The translations under genes were made by a program, and so were the position numbers. From Spirochaetaceae bacterium bin103 (GTDB lineage: Bacteria; Spirochaetota; Spirochaetia; SZUA-6; Bin103), in the NCBI GenBank assembly GCA_002238925.1, contig MPNH01000037.1:1-54672 (forward strand): DNA of 54,672 nt. The letters are read 5' to 3'. Below the pieces are notes generated by a model. It ran no database searches, was not told the DNA's origin, and saw only the letters and a list, made by a program, of their open reading frames with translations. Positions 12,690-21,399 of this stretch are shown here, piece after piece (position 1 is the stretch's first letter; each line of letters begins with the position of its first letter).

Positions 12690-13715
12690 GTGGGATCGAC
12701 GATAGCGCCGCTGGCGGACATCGAGATATCTCCGGCGATCGCAGCGCTGCCGAAGGCGGACATTCACGTGCACGCCGAATCGGGCGCGCGCCTGGAGCAG
12801 GTAATCGCGCAGCGCACCGGCCGCCGGAGCACCGACTGGCACGCCAAGGCGCGTGCGCTGATGCGAGACCTGCCGCCCGGAATGGCGCGCCTTGAGACAT
12901 GGATCCCCGACCTGCCGTTTCCCCGCTCCTGGGTGGATGAGGTCGACGACCGCGCGGGCTGCCTCGAGGCACGGATCCAACGGGTGCTGTTCGAGGCCGC
13001 GGCCGACGGAGCCCTCCTGGTCGAGGTGATGTTCGGCGCCCGCACCATCCTGCGCGGCGACTTCCCGGACCGGTTCGCCGCGTCCCTTGCCGCGGTGCGC
13101 GAACGCTTCCGGCAATTCCATGCAGTGCCGCTGGTGGTGGCGCCGGTTAGCGAAGATTGGGCTACCAACGTGCTGCCGCGTTGCCTTGCGGCTGCCCGGC
13201 ACGGGCTGGCCGGGCTGAACATCATGCCGGTTCCTTACGATCAGCCGGCGGAGTGGTCCGTGGTACACGGCTGGGCGGAGCGCGCGCGGGACGCGGGATT
13301 GGGCATCTCAGCCCATGCCGGCGAGTTTGGCGCGCTGCACCTGGCAGAGGCGCTCGACGTACCCGGCCTGACGCGTATCGGCCATGCCCTTGCCGCCGCC
13401 GCCGACCCACGTCTGCTCGACCGGATCGCCGACCGCGGTGTCACCATCGAGTGTTCGCTGTCCAGCAACGTGGTGCTCGGCGCAGTGAAGGGCTACGAGA
13501 ACCACCCGATCCGCCGATTCGTCGAGCGCGGCATTCAGGTGGCTGTCTGCACCGACGATCCTGTGCGCGCCTGCACCACCATCGGGCGCGAGTACGCCAT
13601 CGCCGCAAGACTCGGCTTTTCGCGGGAGGAGTTGCGCGAGTTTACCTGCGCTGCGGTGCGTGCGTCTTTCTGCAGTTCGGCGGAGCGCGACTGGCTGCTG
13701 CGGATGATCGCCTGA
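12690..13715 (+). CDS. Adenosine deaminase-family amidohydrolase
   Basis: A 341-residue TIM-barrel metal-dependent deaminase. Zn ligands and catalytic residues are in place: H26-x-H28 (HVHAES), H209 and E212 (SAHAGE), H232 (RIGHA), and D289-D290 (CTDDP). The SLSSNVVLG...HPI segment matches the family. The N-terminal motif is HVHAE rather than the HLHLDG usual in adenosine deaminase, so the substrate could be adenosine, adenine or another aminopurine; I would not assign it. It starts with GTG one base after the ASCH gene's stop, implying a two-gene transcript. Confidence 0.85.
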   Translation: MGSTIAPLADIEISPAIAALPKADIHVHAESGARLEQVIAQRTGRRSTDWHAKARALMRDLPPGMARLETWIPDLPFPRSWVDEVDDRAGCLEARIQRVLFEAAADGALLVEVMFGARTILRGDFPDRFAASLAAVRERFRQFHAVPLVVAPVSEDWATNVLPRCLAAARHGLAGLNIMPVPYDQPAEWSVVHGWAERARDAGLGISAHAGEFGALHLAEALDVPGLTRIGHALAAAADPRLLDRIADRGVTIECSLSSNVVLGAVKGYENHPIRRFVERGIQVAVCTDDPVRACTTIGREYAIAARLGFSREELREFTCAAVRASFCSSAERDWLLRMIA

Positions 13716-13786
13716 CGCAATCCGTCCTTCGTGCGCCTGCAGAAGGGTAGGACGGCGCGGTACCTGGGCGGCCGAAACGCGGTAGC

Positions 13787-14344
13787 ATGGCAGAACCGAT
13801 GCGAACTGGCGATGCAGTCAACGTGGTCGTTTTCAGCCTGGATGGCACGCGTCGGCGTTGGTGGACGAGCACGATCGAATCGGTCGACAGCCGCTGCGTG
13901 CGCACGTTCTCCCGGCTCGGCAACCCCGTTGGCGGCCCGAAGGGAGGCTGGGCCTCGCAGGCCGACATTCGGGCCTTCTACTGGTTCGATCGACATTACA
14001 ACCTGCTGGAATCCTATGACGCCGCCGGCACACTGTCGGAGATCTACGTCCACATCGCCAGCCCGGCGGAGGTCGTCAACGGCGCGATGCATTATATCGA
14101 CTACGAGTTGGACGTAGTCCGCCGCGCCGGGGAGGAGCCGATGGTCCTCGACGAGGACGAGTTCGAGCAGGCGGTCGCCATGCTCGGTCTCCCGGCCAAG
14201 TTTCGCGCGTCCTGCTACCGCGCGGTAGAAGAGGTCACCGTCCTGATTCGGACCTGGATCCCGCTCGGCCCATCACGGAAATCCGGCCTCGCCGCGTCGT
14301 GCCGAGACGGTAAGAAAAAAGGAGCAGGAGACTCGGAGTCATGA
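13787..14344 (+). CDS. DUF402 domain protein
   Basis: A 185-residue protein with the DUF402 pattern: an early WWTSTIE segment, a YWFDRHYNLLESYD segment at about 65-78, LSEIYVHIASPAEV at about 83-96, and an acidic EEPMVLDEDEFEQ helix start. Some DUF402 proteins are nucleoside-phosphate phosphatases or RNA-associated, but the family function is broad. The last 30 residues are basic and low in complexity. The gene follows the deaminase gene after about 70 bases on the same strand. Confidence 0.8.
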   Translation: MAEPMRTGDAVNVVVFSLDGTRRRWWTSTIESVDSRCVRTFSRLGNPVGGPKGGWASQADIRAFYWFDRHYNLLESYDAAGTLSEIYVHIASPAEVVNGAMHYIDYELDVVRRAGEEPMVLDEDEFEQAVAMLGLPAKFRASCYRAVEEVTVLIRTWIPLGPSRKSGLAASCRDGKKKGAGDSES

Positions 14345-14538
14345 AGCTGTTTCGTTGTGGGGCTGTGCCTGCTGTGCCGCTGAGGTGTTTCCGGGCTGCC
14401 GGGCTTCACCGGAAAGCTAGGCGTTTCAAACCTATGAGGTATGGCTGTCGCAGTTGCCGATCTACTGGGCTACGCTCCCGTCACCGGGAGACTCGCACCT
14501 ACTCCCCCGTCTCCTGCTTTTGATTGTCAGATTTGCTG
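14345..14538. other. Convergent intergenic region with a hairpin
   Basis: This lies between the 3' ends of the DUF402 gene (plus) and the DIP1984-family gene (minus). A perfect six-pair hairpin, CTCCCG-TCAC-CGGGAG, is at 14475-14490, and GGGAG/CTCCC can pair over a longer loop nearby. A CTTTTGATT stretch lies about 25 bases after it on the plus strand. It may act as a transcription terminator for the plus-strand gene, weakly supported. A 60-codon Arg/Cys-rich frame here (from 14341) looks non-genic. Confidence 0.35.
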
Positions 14539-15075
14539 CTACTCGTCCGCGAAGTCGACCACCACCGTGAAACCCGCCGCACGCAGCGCGCGGTTCAGAT
14601 CCCGGAATGCTCGGCGGGCGGACTCCAGTTGCTCCATGCTGGCGGTGAACGTGGTGTCGTTGGGCTCCACGATGTCGCGGTCTTCCTTGTAGATCACCCG
14701 CACGTAGGCGGACTGCACGGTCGCGGTGTGTAGCTCAGCGATGCGATCGGACAGGCCCTTGCGCATCTCCAGGGCTTCGCTCAGGTCGAGCGTCTCGCCG
14801 CCGGCGTTTACGGTGTGAGCATAATTGGCGCGCTGGATGGCGTTGTTGAGCTTGCGCCGTTTGTGCTCCAGCGCGCGCAGCGACTGCTGCACCGCGGCCA
14901 CGTCGAAGTCGTCGGCAGCGCGGAGCTGCTGCTCGTCGTTGCGGTACATGCCGAGGCGGTCCCGGTTCCGGCGCGTCTCCGGCAGGCAGTCTCGGAGCGT
15001 CTTGATGCGCGCATCGTATTCGGCGCGCAGTTCCAGAGCCTCGTAGAGGTATAGCTTGTTCTGTTCAGTCGGCAT
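14539..15075 (-). CDS. DIP1984 family protein
   Basis: 178 residues, largely helical. LYEALELRAEYDARIKTL at the start, a central HKRRKLNNAIQRANY segment and a C-terminal LESARRAFRDLNRALRAAGF match the DIP1984 (septicolysin-related) family, whose members are charged coiled-coil-like proteins of unknown role. I use ATG 15075, which is preceded by AAAGGTGA. The longer open frame upstream is Arg/Pro-rich and low in complexity with a spurious hydrophobic stretch, and is unlikely to be translated. Confidence 0.75.
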   Translation of the reverse strand: MPTEQNKLYLYEALELRAEYDARIKTLRDCLPETRRNRDRLGMYRNDEQQLRAADDFDVAAVQQSLRALEHKRRKLNNAIQRANYAHTVNAGGETLDLSEALEMRKGLSDRIAELHTATVQSAYVRVIYKEDRDIVEPNDTTFTASMEQLESARRAFRDLNRALRAAGFTVVVDFADE

Positions 15076-15326
15076 CAGGTCACCTTTTTTTACATTGACC
15101 GTCCATACTGCCGCGCGAACGTCGGAGTAATGGAACGAACGGTAAAGAAGGTACGCACAAAGGCCTGCCGCGGCCACCGCCAGGATCGGAATCTCGGGAA
15201 TCCGTGCGGAGTCCGGTAGGCCTGGGCCGCCGCTCGCCGGCGTACGGTTATCGGGGTATACTTTCGTGGCATGACGGTGGACGGTGCGGCGCGCGCGAAC
15301 GAGACGGGCTCGGACCAGGGGCGTCG

Positions 15327-15674
15327 ATGAGTGAACGAGACGCGGCGCTGGGAGCAGCGCAGAAGTGGATGGCACGGCTCGACGCCGGCGACTACCCGGG
15401 GTGCTGGTCGAGTGCAGCGGAGTTGATGCGCGGAGCCGTGACCGAGGAGCAGCTTGCTCAGGCACTCCGGGGTGCCCTCGATCCGATGGGCACCCCGGTC
15501 TCCCGTTCCGTTACCACGGCCGAGCAACACGAGACGCTGCCCGGCGCCCCCGACGGCCGCTACTGGGTGATCGGCTTCGCGGCCTCCTACGCCAACAAGA
15601 AGGGCGCCGTGGAGACCGTCACCGCGATGTGGGACCGCGACGCCTGGCGAGTGTCCGGCTACTACATCCGGTAG
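15327..15674 (+). CDS. DUF4019 domain protein
   Basis: A 115-residue protein fitting DUF4019: AAQKWMARLDAGDYPGCWSS at the start, a central segment that includes GTPVSR, and a terminal WDRDAWRVSGYYIR. Most DUF4019 proteins carry a signal peptide; none is seen from ATG 15327. An upstream in-frame extension to 15204 is Arg/Gly-rich and does not supply one. It is divergent from the DIP1984-family gene, with about 250 bases between. The role is unknown. Confidence 0.7.
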   Translation: MSERDAALGAAQKWMARLDAGDYPGCWSSAAELMRGAVTEEQLAQALRGALDPMGTPVSRSVTTAEQHETLPGAPDGRYWVIGFAASYANKKGAVETVTAMWDRDAWRVSGYYIR

Positions 15675-15711
15675 CTAATACACCACTTCGACTTATCATG
15701 ATATATTAAAG

Positions 15712-16071
15712 TTGACGCTGGGTGCTCCGCTATACGGGAAGGCGTTCGAAAACTGGGTGTTCCACGAGTTGTCCGCCTGCATCGAGCACCGGGAGTGGGA
15801 CCTCGGTTTGCGTTACTGGCGATTGCCAAGCGGCATCGAAGTGGACTTCGTACTCGGCGACATGGAGATCGCGATAGAAGCAAAGGCAAGCACCCGCATC
15901 ACGCGCGATCATCTGCGCGGGCTGCGCACCCTGGCAGAGGAGCATCCCGCCGTGCGGCGGCGCATGGTCGTCTGTCTGGAAGCACGTACCCGCCGCACCG
16001 ACGACGGCATCGACATCCTCCCCGCAACCGAATTCGTGCGCAGTCTTGGAGAGGGATCGCTGGCGCAGTAG
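15712..16071 (+). pseudogene. C-terminal remnant of a DUF4143 AAA ATPase
   Basis: 119 codons matching only the end of the ATP-binding proteins that carry a DUF4143 domain. GKAFENWVFHEL and LPSGIEVDFVLGD, followed by AIEAKAS, are the nuclease-like end motifs of that family. Full proteins are about 380-450 residues and start with an AAA module with Walker motifs; none of that is present. The open frame begins at an AT-rich patch (15690-15712) containing the palindrome TATCATGATA, unlike the surrounding GC-rich DNA, which may mark the deletion or insertion junction. It ends one base before the convergent Fic gene's stop. Confidence 0.75.
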
Positions 16072-16072
16072 G

Positions 16073-17413
16073 TTACTTGTTCGACTGCGAGTCCCACTGG
16101 GACATCGTCCGCATCATGTCGCGCAACAACCGGTTGAATGTCCTGCGCAATTCCTCGCGTTCGTCGCCCTCGCAACGTGCCGAGAAATCCCTGGCCGCGG
16201 GCGAAACGTAGAAGGTTGACAGTTCCCAGTGGCACTGCCGTCTTCTGAACGTGTTCTTGATGATCGTGGTAATCGTCCAATCGGTATTCTGAAAGTCAAC
16301 CGCGGAAAAACCGAACTCGATGGCGACCTCTGACGCTGTTTCGGGAACCCGGCCGGCATCGGTGACGCGAGAGCGGCGAAAGTGCCGCCCGTTGGCGTTC
16401 CGTCCCGAGACCTGCGGTAGAGAATCCGGGCCCGGGCTGAACACTTCATGAGTGAGCGCTCGGAACTTCTCCCTGCAGTAGGTGTAGAACGGCAACACCA
16501 CGGTGGCCACGTGACGCTGCAGGTCCACCTGCTCGGGTATCCCGTTCCCGTCGCCCAGCGCCTGCCGGAACAACGCGATCTCGCGGTCGATGTTGTCGGT
16601 GTCGTCGATCGGCTCTCCGCGTGCCGCGCGCAGGTACAGGTTGAGGGGATACTCGCAACAGGATGCCATGTAGTCGATGAATTCGGCGGGGTCTTCGGTC
16701 TGGTCCGCTCGTTCGAGTTCCCGCAGGTAGCGATCCCGGGTGTCGCTCCGGATGATGGCCAGCGGATAGCCGTGCCGCAGCAGGATTCGATTCATCAACA
16801 GGCGCGCGATGCGGCCGTTGCCGTCGTCGAATGGGTGGATGCGTACAAATCGGTAGTGGAAAACGGCCGCGATAACGATCGGATGCTCGTCGTTCGCTTC
16901 CTGCCGGTAGTACCAGTCGATCAGCTCGCGCATGAACCGCGGCACCTGTTCCGGCGGCGTGAAATAGTAGGTCTCGCCGGTTGAGGTAACGATGTTGTTG
17001 GGCGAGCGCTTGTATGCTCCGACCGCGATGGCCCGGCGTGTGCTGCGACCGTCGCTCGCGGCTGTTTCCTCTTCGTACGGCTCGTTGAGCAGGACGCGGT
17101 GCAGGTTGCAGATGAAGGACTCGCTCAGCGGGTGGTGGTCGCCGGCCATCCGCGCAAGCTCCTTGATGGCCCGGTCGTAGCCTTCGATATCGAGGTGTTC
17201 GCGCATCGGCTTGCCGCGCGCCGTCAGACCGTGCAGGATCAGGCTCCGGGTTTCTGCGAGCGTGAGGGTGTTTCCTTCGAGCGCGTTGGAGTGGTAGTTG
17301 GACTCGATCCTGAGTTTCTGCTCCACCTGCCCGGCCACCTCCGGCGGCAGCGGATGCAGCGCATCGAGTTCCTGCTTGAGCCGGTCTATCGTGTCAAGGA
17401 TATCGCTCGCCAT
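16073..17413 (-). CDS. Fic family protein (putative AMPylase)
   Basis: 446 residues. The Fic core motif HPFDDGNGRIAR lies at 193-204, matching HxFx(D/E)GNGRxxR, so an active nucleotidyl-transferase is expected. An N-terminal inhibitory helix motif, SNALEGN at 42-48 (pattern S/TxxxE-G/N), marks a class II Fic protein whose Glu46 would block ATP until relieved. A C-terminal region (about 300-446) is not assigned; it may hold a winged-helix substrate module. Its target is unknown. It is divergent from miaB and convergent with the DUF4143 remnant. No antitoxin gene is needed for class II proteins and none is seen. Confidence 0.9.
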   Translation of the reverse strand: MASDILDTIDRLKQELDALHPLPPEVAGQVEQKLRIESNYHSNALEGNTLTLAETRSLILHGLTARGKPMREHLDIEGYDRAIKELARMAGDHHPLSESFICNLHRVLLNEPYEEETAASDGRSTRRAIAVGAYKRSPNNIVTSTGETYYFTPPEQVPRFMRELIDWYYRQEANDEHPIVIAAVFHYRFVRIHPFDDGNGRIARLLMNRILLRHGYPLAIIRSDTRDRYLRELERADQTEDPAEFIDYMASCCEYPLNLYLRAARGEPIDDTDNIDREIALFRQALGDGNGIPEQVDLQRHVATVVLPFYTYCREKFRALTHEVFSPGPDSLPQVSGRNANGRHFRRSRVTDAGRVPETASEVAIEFGFSAVDFQNTDWTITTIIKNTFRRRQCHWELSTFYVSPAARDFSARCEGDEREELRRTFNRLLRDMMRTMSQWDSQSNK

Positions 17414-17572
17414 CGTTGCCCGCTTCGGATCAGCCGCTTCGGATCAGCAATGTACTGCATTCGCAGTCTTGTTCCACGCCGCCGTTGAGCAGGAGCGCGG
17501 GTCCGCGGTACGAGGGGTACGAGACGGTACGCCTTACCAAAAACTCGATTGCGCAGTACATTACCGGTCGCG

Positions 17573-18928
17573 ATGACCTACCGGTTGCTGTCGCTGGGCT
17601 GCCAGATGAATACCTCGGACGCGGAACGGATCGCGTCGGTGCTGGAGGGAGCCGGGTTCGCCGAGGCGCCTTCCGAGGCGCAGGCCGACCTGCTCGGCGT
17701 GGTGGCGTGCTCGGTGCGCCAGAAGGCGATCGACCGCGTGTACGGGCGCATCCACGAGTGGAACCGCTGGAAGGCGCAGCGCCCGCTGCTCACCTTCGTG
17801 TCCGGCTGCATCCTGCCGGAGGACGAGGCGAAGTTCCTGCGCCTGTTCGACCTGGTGTTCCGGATCGACGACCTGCCGCAGCTCCCGGAAATGATCCGCA
17901 CCTCCGGCGTGGTCACGCCCGCGGCCATCGACGCCGCCGTGCAGCCGGGCCGCTCGGTGACGCTGGGTCATACCGACCAGTTCTGGGGTATCACGCCGCG
18001 CTACGGGTCGGAGCACGCTGCATTTGTCCCGATCCAGAACGGCTGCGACAAGTTCTGCACGTTCTGCGCCGTGCCCTACACGCGCGGGCGCGAGGTGTCG
18101 CGGCCGGCGACCGACGTGCTGCGCGAGGTGGAGGGGCTGCTGGCGCGCGGCTACCGCAACATCACCCTGCTGGGCCAGAACGTGAACTCCTACGGGCGCG
18201 ACCGGCCGGGCGCCGAGCCCACCTTTGCCGCTCTGCTCGACGAGGTTGGGGCACGGTGCGACGCTGCCGCACACAAGGTGTGGGTATACTTCACGTCGCC
18301 GCATCCGGCGGATATGTCGCCGGCCGTGTTGGAGGCCATCGCCGCGCATGACTCGCTGGCCAAGCAGATCCACCTGCCGATGCAGTCGGCGGACGACAAG
18401 GTGCTGATCCGCATGAACCGCAACCACCGCCTCGATCAGTACCGGGCGGTGGTCGAGAACATCCGCGCCATCCTGCCCGCCGCGACGCTGTTCACCGACA
18501 TCATCGTGGGTTTCTGCGGCGAGACCGAGGAGCAATTCGAACGCACCCGGCTGGCGATGGAGGAGTTCGCGTTCGACATGGCCTACATCGCGATGTACTC
18601 GCCGCGGCCCGGTGCGGCGGCGGCGCGCTGGCCGGACGACGTACCGCTGGCGGAGAAGAAGCGGCGCTTGCAGGTGCTGTCCGGCGTGCTGCAGGAGACC
18701 GCCCTGCGCCACAACCGGTGCTGGGAAGGCCGCACGGTGGAAGTGCTCGTCGAGGCCGAAGACCGGAAGCCCGGCCTGTTGGTCGGCCGCACCGAGGGAC
18801 GCGTTCCGGTGCGGTTCGCGGGGGGCGCCGGCCTGGTCGGCAGCCATGCCGCCGTGGACGTGACGCACGCGCGGCCGCTGTCGCTGGAGGGCGAACTGGC
18901 GGTACCGGCGGCCCTCGCGGCGTCCTGA
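17573..18928 (+). CDS. miaB: tRNA-2-methylthio-N6-dimethylallyladenosine synthase
   Basis: A 451-residue radical-SAM methylthiotransferase that adds the 2-methylthio group to i6A37 in tRNAs reading U-initial codons. The N-terminal UPF0004 domain carries three cluster cysteines (C10 in LGCQMN, C46 in VACSVRQKA, C79 in SGC). The radical-SAM triad is C158-x3-C162-x2-C165 (GCDKFCTFC), and a TRAM domain closes the protein (about 375-440). The start is ATG 17573, where the conserved N terminus begins. The ACSVRQKA motif replaces the usual NTCxVRxxA but keeps the cysteine. The closely related MtaB/RimO families are less likely given the LGCQMN start. Confidence 0.9.
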   Translation: MTYRLLSLGCQMNTSDAERIASVLEGAGFAEAPSEAQADLLGVVACSVRQKAIDRVYGRIHEWNRWKAQRPLLTFVSGCILPEDEAKFLRLFDLVFRIDDLPQLPEMIRTSGVVTPAAIDAAVQPGRSVTLGHTDQFWGITPRYGSEHAAFVPIQNGCDKFCTFCAVPYTRGREVSRPATDVLREVEGLLARGYRNITLLGQNVNSYGRDRPGAEPTFAALLDEVGARCDAAAHKVWVYFTSPHPADMSPAVLEAIAAHDSLAKQIHLPMQSADDKVLIRMNRNHRLDQYRAVVENIRAILPAATLFTDIIVGFCGETEEQFERTRLAMEEFAFDMAYIAMYSPRPGAAAARWPDDVPLAEKKRRLQVLSGVLQETALRHNRCWEGRTVEVLVEAEDRKPGLLVGRTEGRVPVRFAGGAGLVGSHAAVDVTHARPLSLEGELAVPAALAAS

Positions 18929-19013
18929 TCTCGCGCCGTCCGCTCCATGCCGGCGTTCGATCCGAGCGTCAAGGCCGACCTGAGTTGCCGGTTTCCCTTC
19001 GCCCTATGAGCCG

Positions 19014-20327
19014 GTGAGCCGGGAAGTGACGCCGATTGTGCTGCCGCGCGGCTTCCGCCGCCTGCCGCTGGCCGAACGGCGTGCCGCGTTGGCGGACGCT
19101 TTGGGCTGCGAATTGCCTTCCGCCCTATGCGGCGATGCGGAAACGAGCGCGGTCGCCGACCTGCTGGTGGAGAATGCGATTGGTACGTTTGCGCTGCCGG
19201 TCGGATTGGCGACCGGCTTCCGGGTGGACGGCCAGGACCTGGTGGTGCCGCTCGCTACCGAAGAGGCGTCGGTGGTGGCCGCGGCCAGCTACGGCGCGCG
19301 GTTGCTGTCGGAAGGGGAGGGCGGTGCCGGCATCCGTACCGAGGCCGATCCTCCCATCGCCACGGTGCAGCTCTTTGTCGAACAGCCGCACAACGACGCT
19401 GAGCATGCCGTTCGCGCGGCGCGGGACGAGATCGCTGCGCTGGTGGACGATGCAGTCGCAAGCCTCGTGCGTCGCGGTGGCGGCTTTCGGTCGCTGACCG
19501 GCCAACGCGTAGGGGACGTGCTCAAGGTGGAGATCGACCTCGACGTGCGCGATGCCATGGGGGCGAACAAGGTCAACACCGCGGGCGAAGCCGTACGCCC
19601 GCTGCTGGAGCGGCTCACCGGCGGGCGCACCCTGATGGCGATTGTTACCAACGCCAGCCGGCGTGCCCTGGTCCGGGCTTCCGGGCAGGTACCCTGCTCG
19701 CGGCTGGGACGCGGCGGTTTCTCCGGCGCCGAAGTGGCGCAGCGCATTGTGCGCGCCGCCGCGATTGCCGCCGCCGACCACGACCGCGCCGTGACCCACA
19801 ACAAGGGAGTGCTGAACGGCATCGCCGCGCTCACCCAGGCGACCGGCAACGACACCCGGGCAGTGGAAGCGGCCGCCCACGGCTGGGCGGCCTCGGGCGC
19901 CGGGTATGCGCCGCTCACCAGCTACGGGATGTCCGGCGGCTTGCTGCACGGCCGGCTGGAGTGCCCGCTGCCGCTCGGTACCGTCGGCGGCGCCGTTGGC
20001 GCTCACCCGGTCAGCCGTTTCGCGCTGCGCATTCTCGGCAATCCGAACAGCCGCCGTCTGGCAGCCGTCGGCGCCGCGGTCGGGTTGGCACAAAATCTGG
20101 CCGCGTTGCGGGCGCTGGTCACCGAGGGCATCCAGCAAGGCCACATGCGCTTGCACGCCGAGCGGCTGGCTTTCGACGCCGGCGCCCGTGGCGCGGAGGT
20201 CCGCGAGATCGCCACCGCGCTCGCGGATACTGGCAGAATGGACGTCGCCACCGCACGTCAACTCCTACGCACCCACCGCGTGGCACATCCAAACCGACAA
20301 CAACAGGCGTCAGACGACCGCGATTAA
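19014..20327 (+). CDS. mvaA: Hydroxymethylglutaryl-CoA reductase, class II
   Basis: A 437-residue enzyme of the mevalonate pathway, interconverting HMG-CoA and mevalonate. It has the class II length and lacks a membrane domain. Visible catalytic elements: ENAIGT near 53, EE(A)SVVAAAS with the catalytic Glu at about 83, DAMGANKVNT (cofactor and substrate contact), HNKGVLNGI with the catalytic Lys, TGNDTRA with the catalytic Asp, and GHMRLHA with the catalytic His. GTG 19014 is the first in-frame start consistent with the family. It opens a plus-strand mevalonate cluster and is followed by mvaD after about 120 bases. Confidence 0.95.
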   Translation: MSREVTPIVLPRGFRRLPLAERRAALADALGCELPSALCGDAETSAVADLLVENAIGTFALPVGLATGFRVDGQDLVVPLATEEASVVAAASYGARLLSEGEGGAGIRTEADPPIATVQLFVEQPHNDAEHAVRAARDEIAALVDDAVASLVRRGGGFRSLTGQRVGDVLKVEIDLDVRDAMGANKVNTAGEAVRPLLERLTGGRTLMAIVTNASRRALVRASGQVPCSRLGRGGFSGAEVAQRIVRAAAIAAADHDRAVTHNKGVLNGIAALTQATGNDTRAVEAAAHGWAASGAGYAPLTSYGMSGGLLHGRLECPLPLGTVGGAVGAHPVSRFALRILGNPNSRRLAAVGAAVGLAQNLAALRALVTEGIQQGHMRLHAERLAFDAGARGAEVREIATALADTGRMDVATARQLLRTHRVAHPNRQQQASDDRD

Positions 20328-20448
20328 CGATGGTGCGCGAACCTACGTTTGAATAGAGCGGTTCAGCGATGGCAGAATGGCGGCCAATGCTCGACTCTGG
20401 CGAAAGCCCCGCGCTTGGCGGCTGCCCGTAGCGGTGGGTAGCGCGGTT

Positions 20449-21389
20449 ATGGTGCGGGTACAGGCGGCGCCGTCGCTGGCGTTGGTCAAGTACTGGGGCA
20501 AGAGCAACGCGCAGCGCAACCTGCCGGCCACGCCCAGCCTGGCGGTGACCGTGACCGGCCTCCATACGGAGGTTGGTGTACAGGAGGCGGCCGGCGACGA
20601 CTCCCTGACGGTCGATGGCACCGGGCTACCGGCACAGCGGCATCGCGCGTTCTTCGATGCCGCGCGCGCGGTCCTGGGCGTGACGACTCGGTACCGGGCG
20701 GTGGCGCGCAACAACTTCCCCGGTGGCGCGGGCCTGGCGAGCTCGGCGTCCTTGTTCGCGGCACTGGCGGTGGCGTGCGGTGAAATGGCCGGCGTGGCGA
20801 GCTTGGACAGAGAGCGTTCCCGGCTGTCGGCGCTGGCGCGGGTCGGTTCCGCGTCGGCGGCGCGCGCCGTCTGGGGTGGGTTCAGCGTGCTCGAGGCGGG
20901 GGCGGAGGGCGGCGCTGGCGCGGTCCCGCCGGACCCCCCCGGCGCTCCGCCGCGCGCCGCCAAAAGCCTCTTCCGTCACGAGACGCCATGATGCACGTTG
21001 CGGAGCCCTCGCCGTACTACGGCGCCTGGGTGGCCGCGGCGGCGGCCACCTACCGGGCGGCGTTCGAGGCGGTGCGAGCCCGCGATCTGGGCCGGCTCGG
21101 CCCGCTCATGCGGCTCAGTTACCTGCGCATGTTCGGCACCATGTTCGCCGCCGATCCGCCGATCAACTACCTGCATGCCCGGTCGCTGCAGGTGCTGGAC
21201 GTGCTGGAAGGGCTGCGCGATGACGGCATTGACGCTTGGGAGACCATGGATGCCGGCCCGCAGGTCAAGATTGCGTGTCTGGCAGGCGATGTCGACCGGA
21301 TTCGCAACGCCCTGCTTGCCGGCTCCGGGCTCGCTCCCGGCGACCTGATCGAGACGGCGCCCGGTCCGGGGCCCTGCATCGTTGGCTGA
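20449..21389 (+). CDS. mvaD: Diphosphomevalonate decarboxylase, frameshifted
   Basis: ATP-dependent conversion of diphosphomevalonate to isopentenyl diphosphate. The N-terminal part (20449 to about 20935) has APSLALVKYWGK, the GHMP loop GGAGLASSAS and SASAARAVWGGF. The C-terminal part (about 20961-21389) is in another frame and has PSRDAM, SPYYGAWV and the TMDAGPQVK motif. Between them a GC-only stretch with a C7 run (about 20930-20960) replaces the expected conserved strand, and the frame slips; a short part of the domain is probably missing. Both halves are otherwise well conserved, so recent mutation or sequence error is likelier than an old pseudogene. Its stop lies just before the phosphomevalonate kinase GTG. 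Confidence 0.85.
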
Positions 21390-21399
21390 GGAGCGCACC

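Noticed and set aside
14341..14523. A 60-codon frame starting inside the DUF402 stop (ATGA overlap)
   Set aside because: Arg- and Cys-rich, no recognisable motif, and it covers a hairpin; no support beyond the overlap.
14400..14530. A possible tRNA in the DUF402/DIP1984 intergenic region
   Set aside because: TTTCAAACC and GGTGCGAGTC resemble tRNA arms, but no seven-pair acceptor stem or proper anticodon arm can be built on either strand.
18947..19009. A 20-codon frame (starting MPAFDPSVKADL) before the HMG-CoA reductase gene
   Set aside because: No ribosome site or attenuator structure supports a leader peptide; probably chance.
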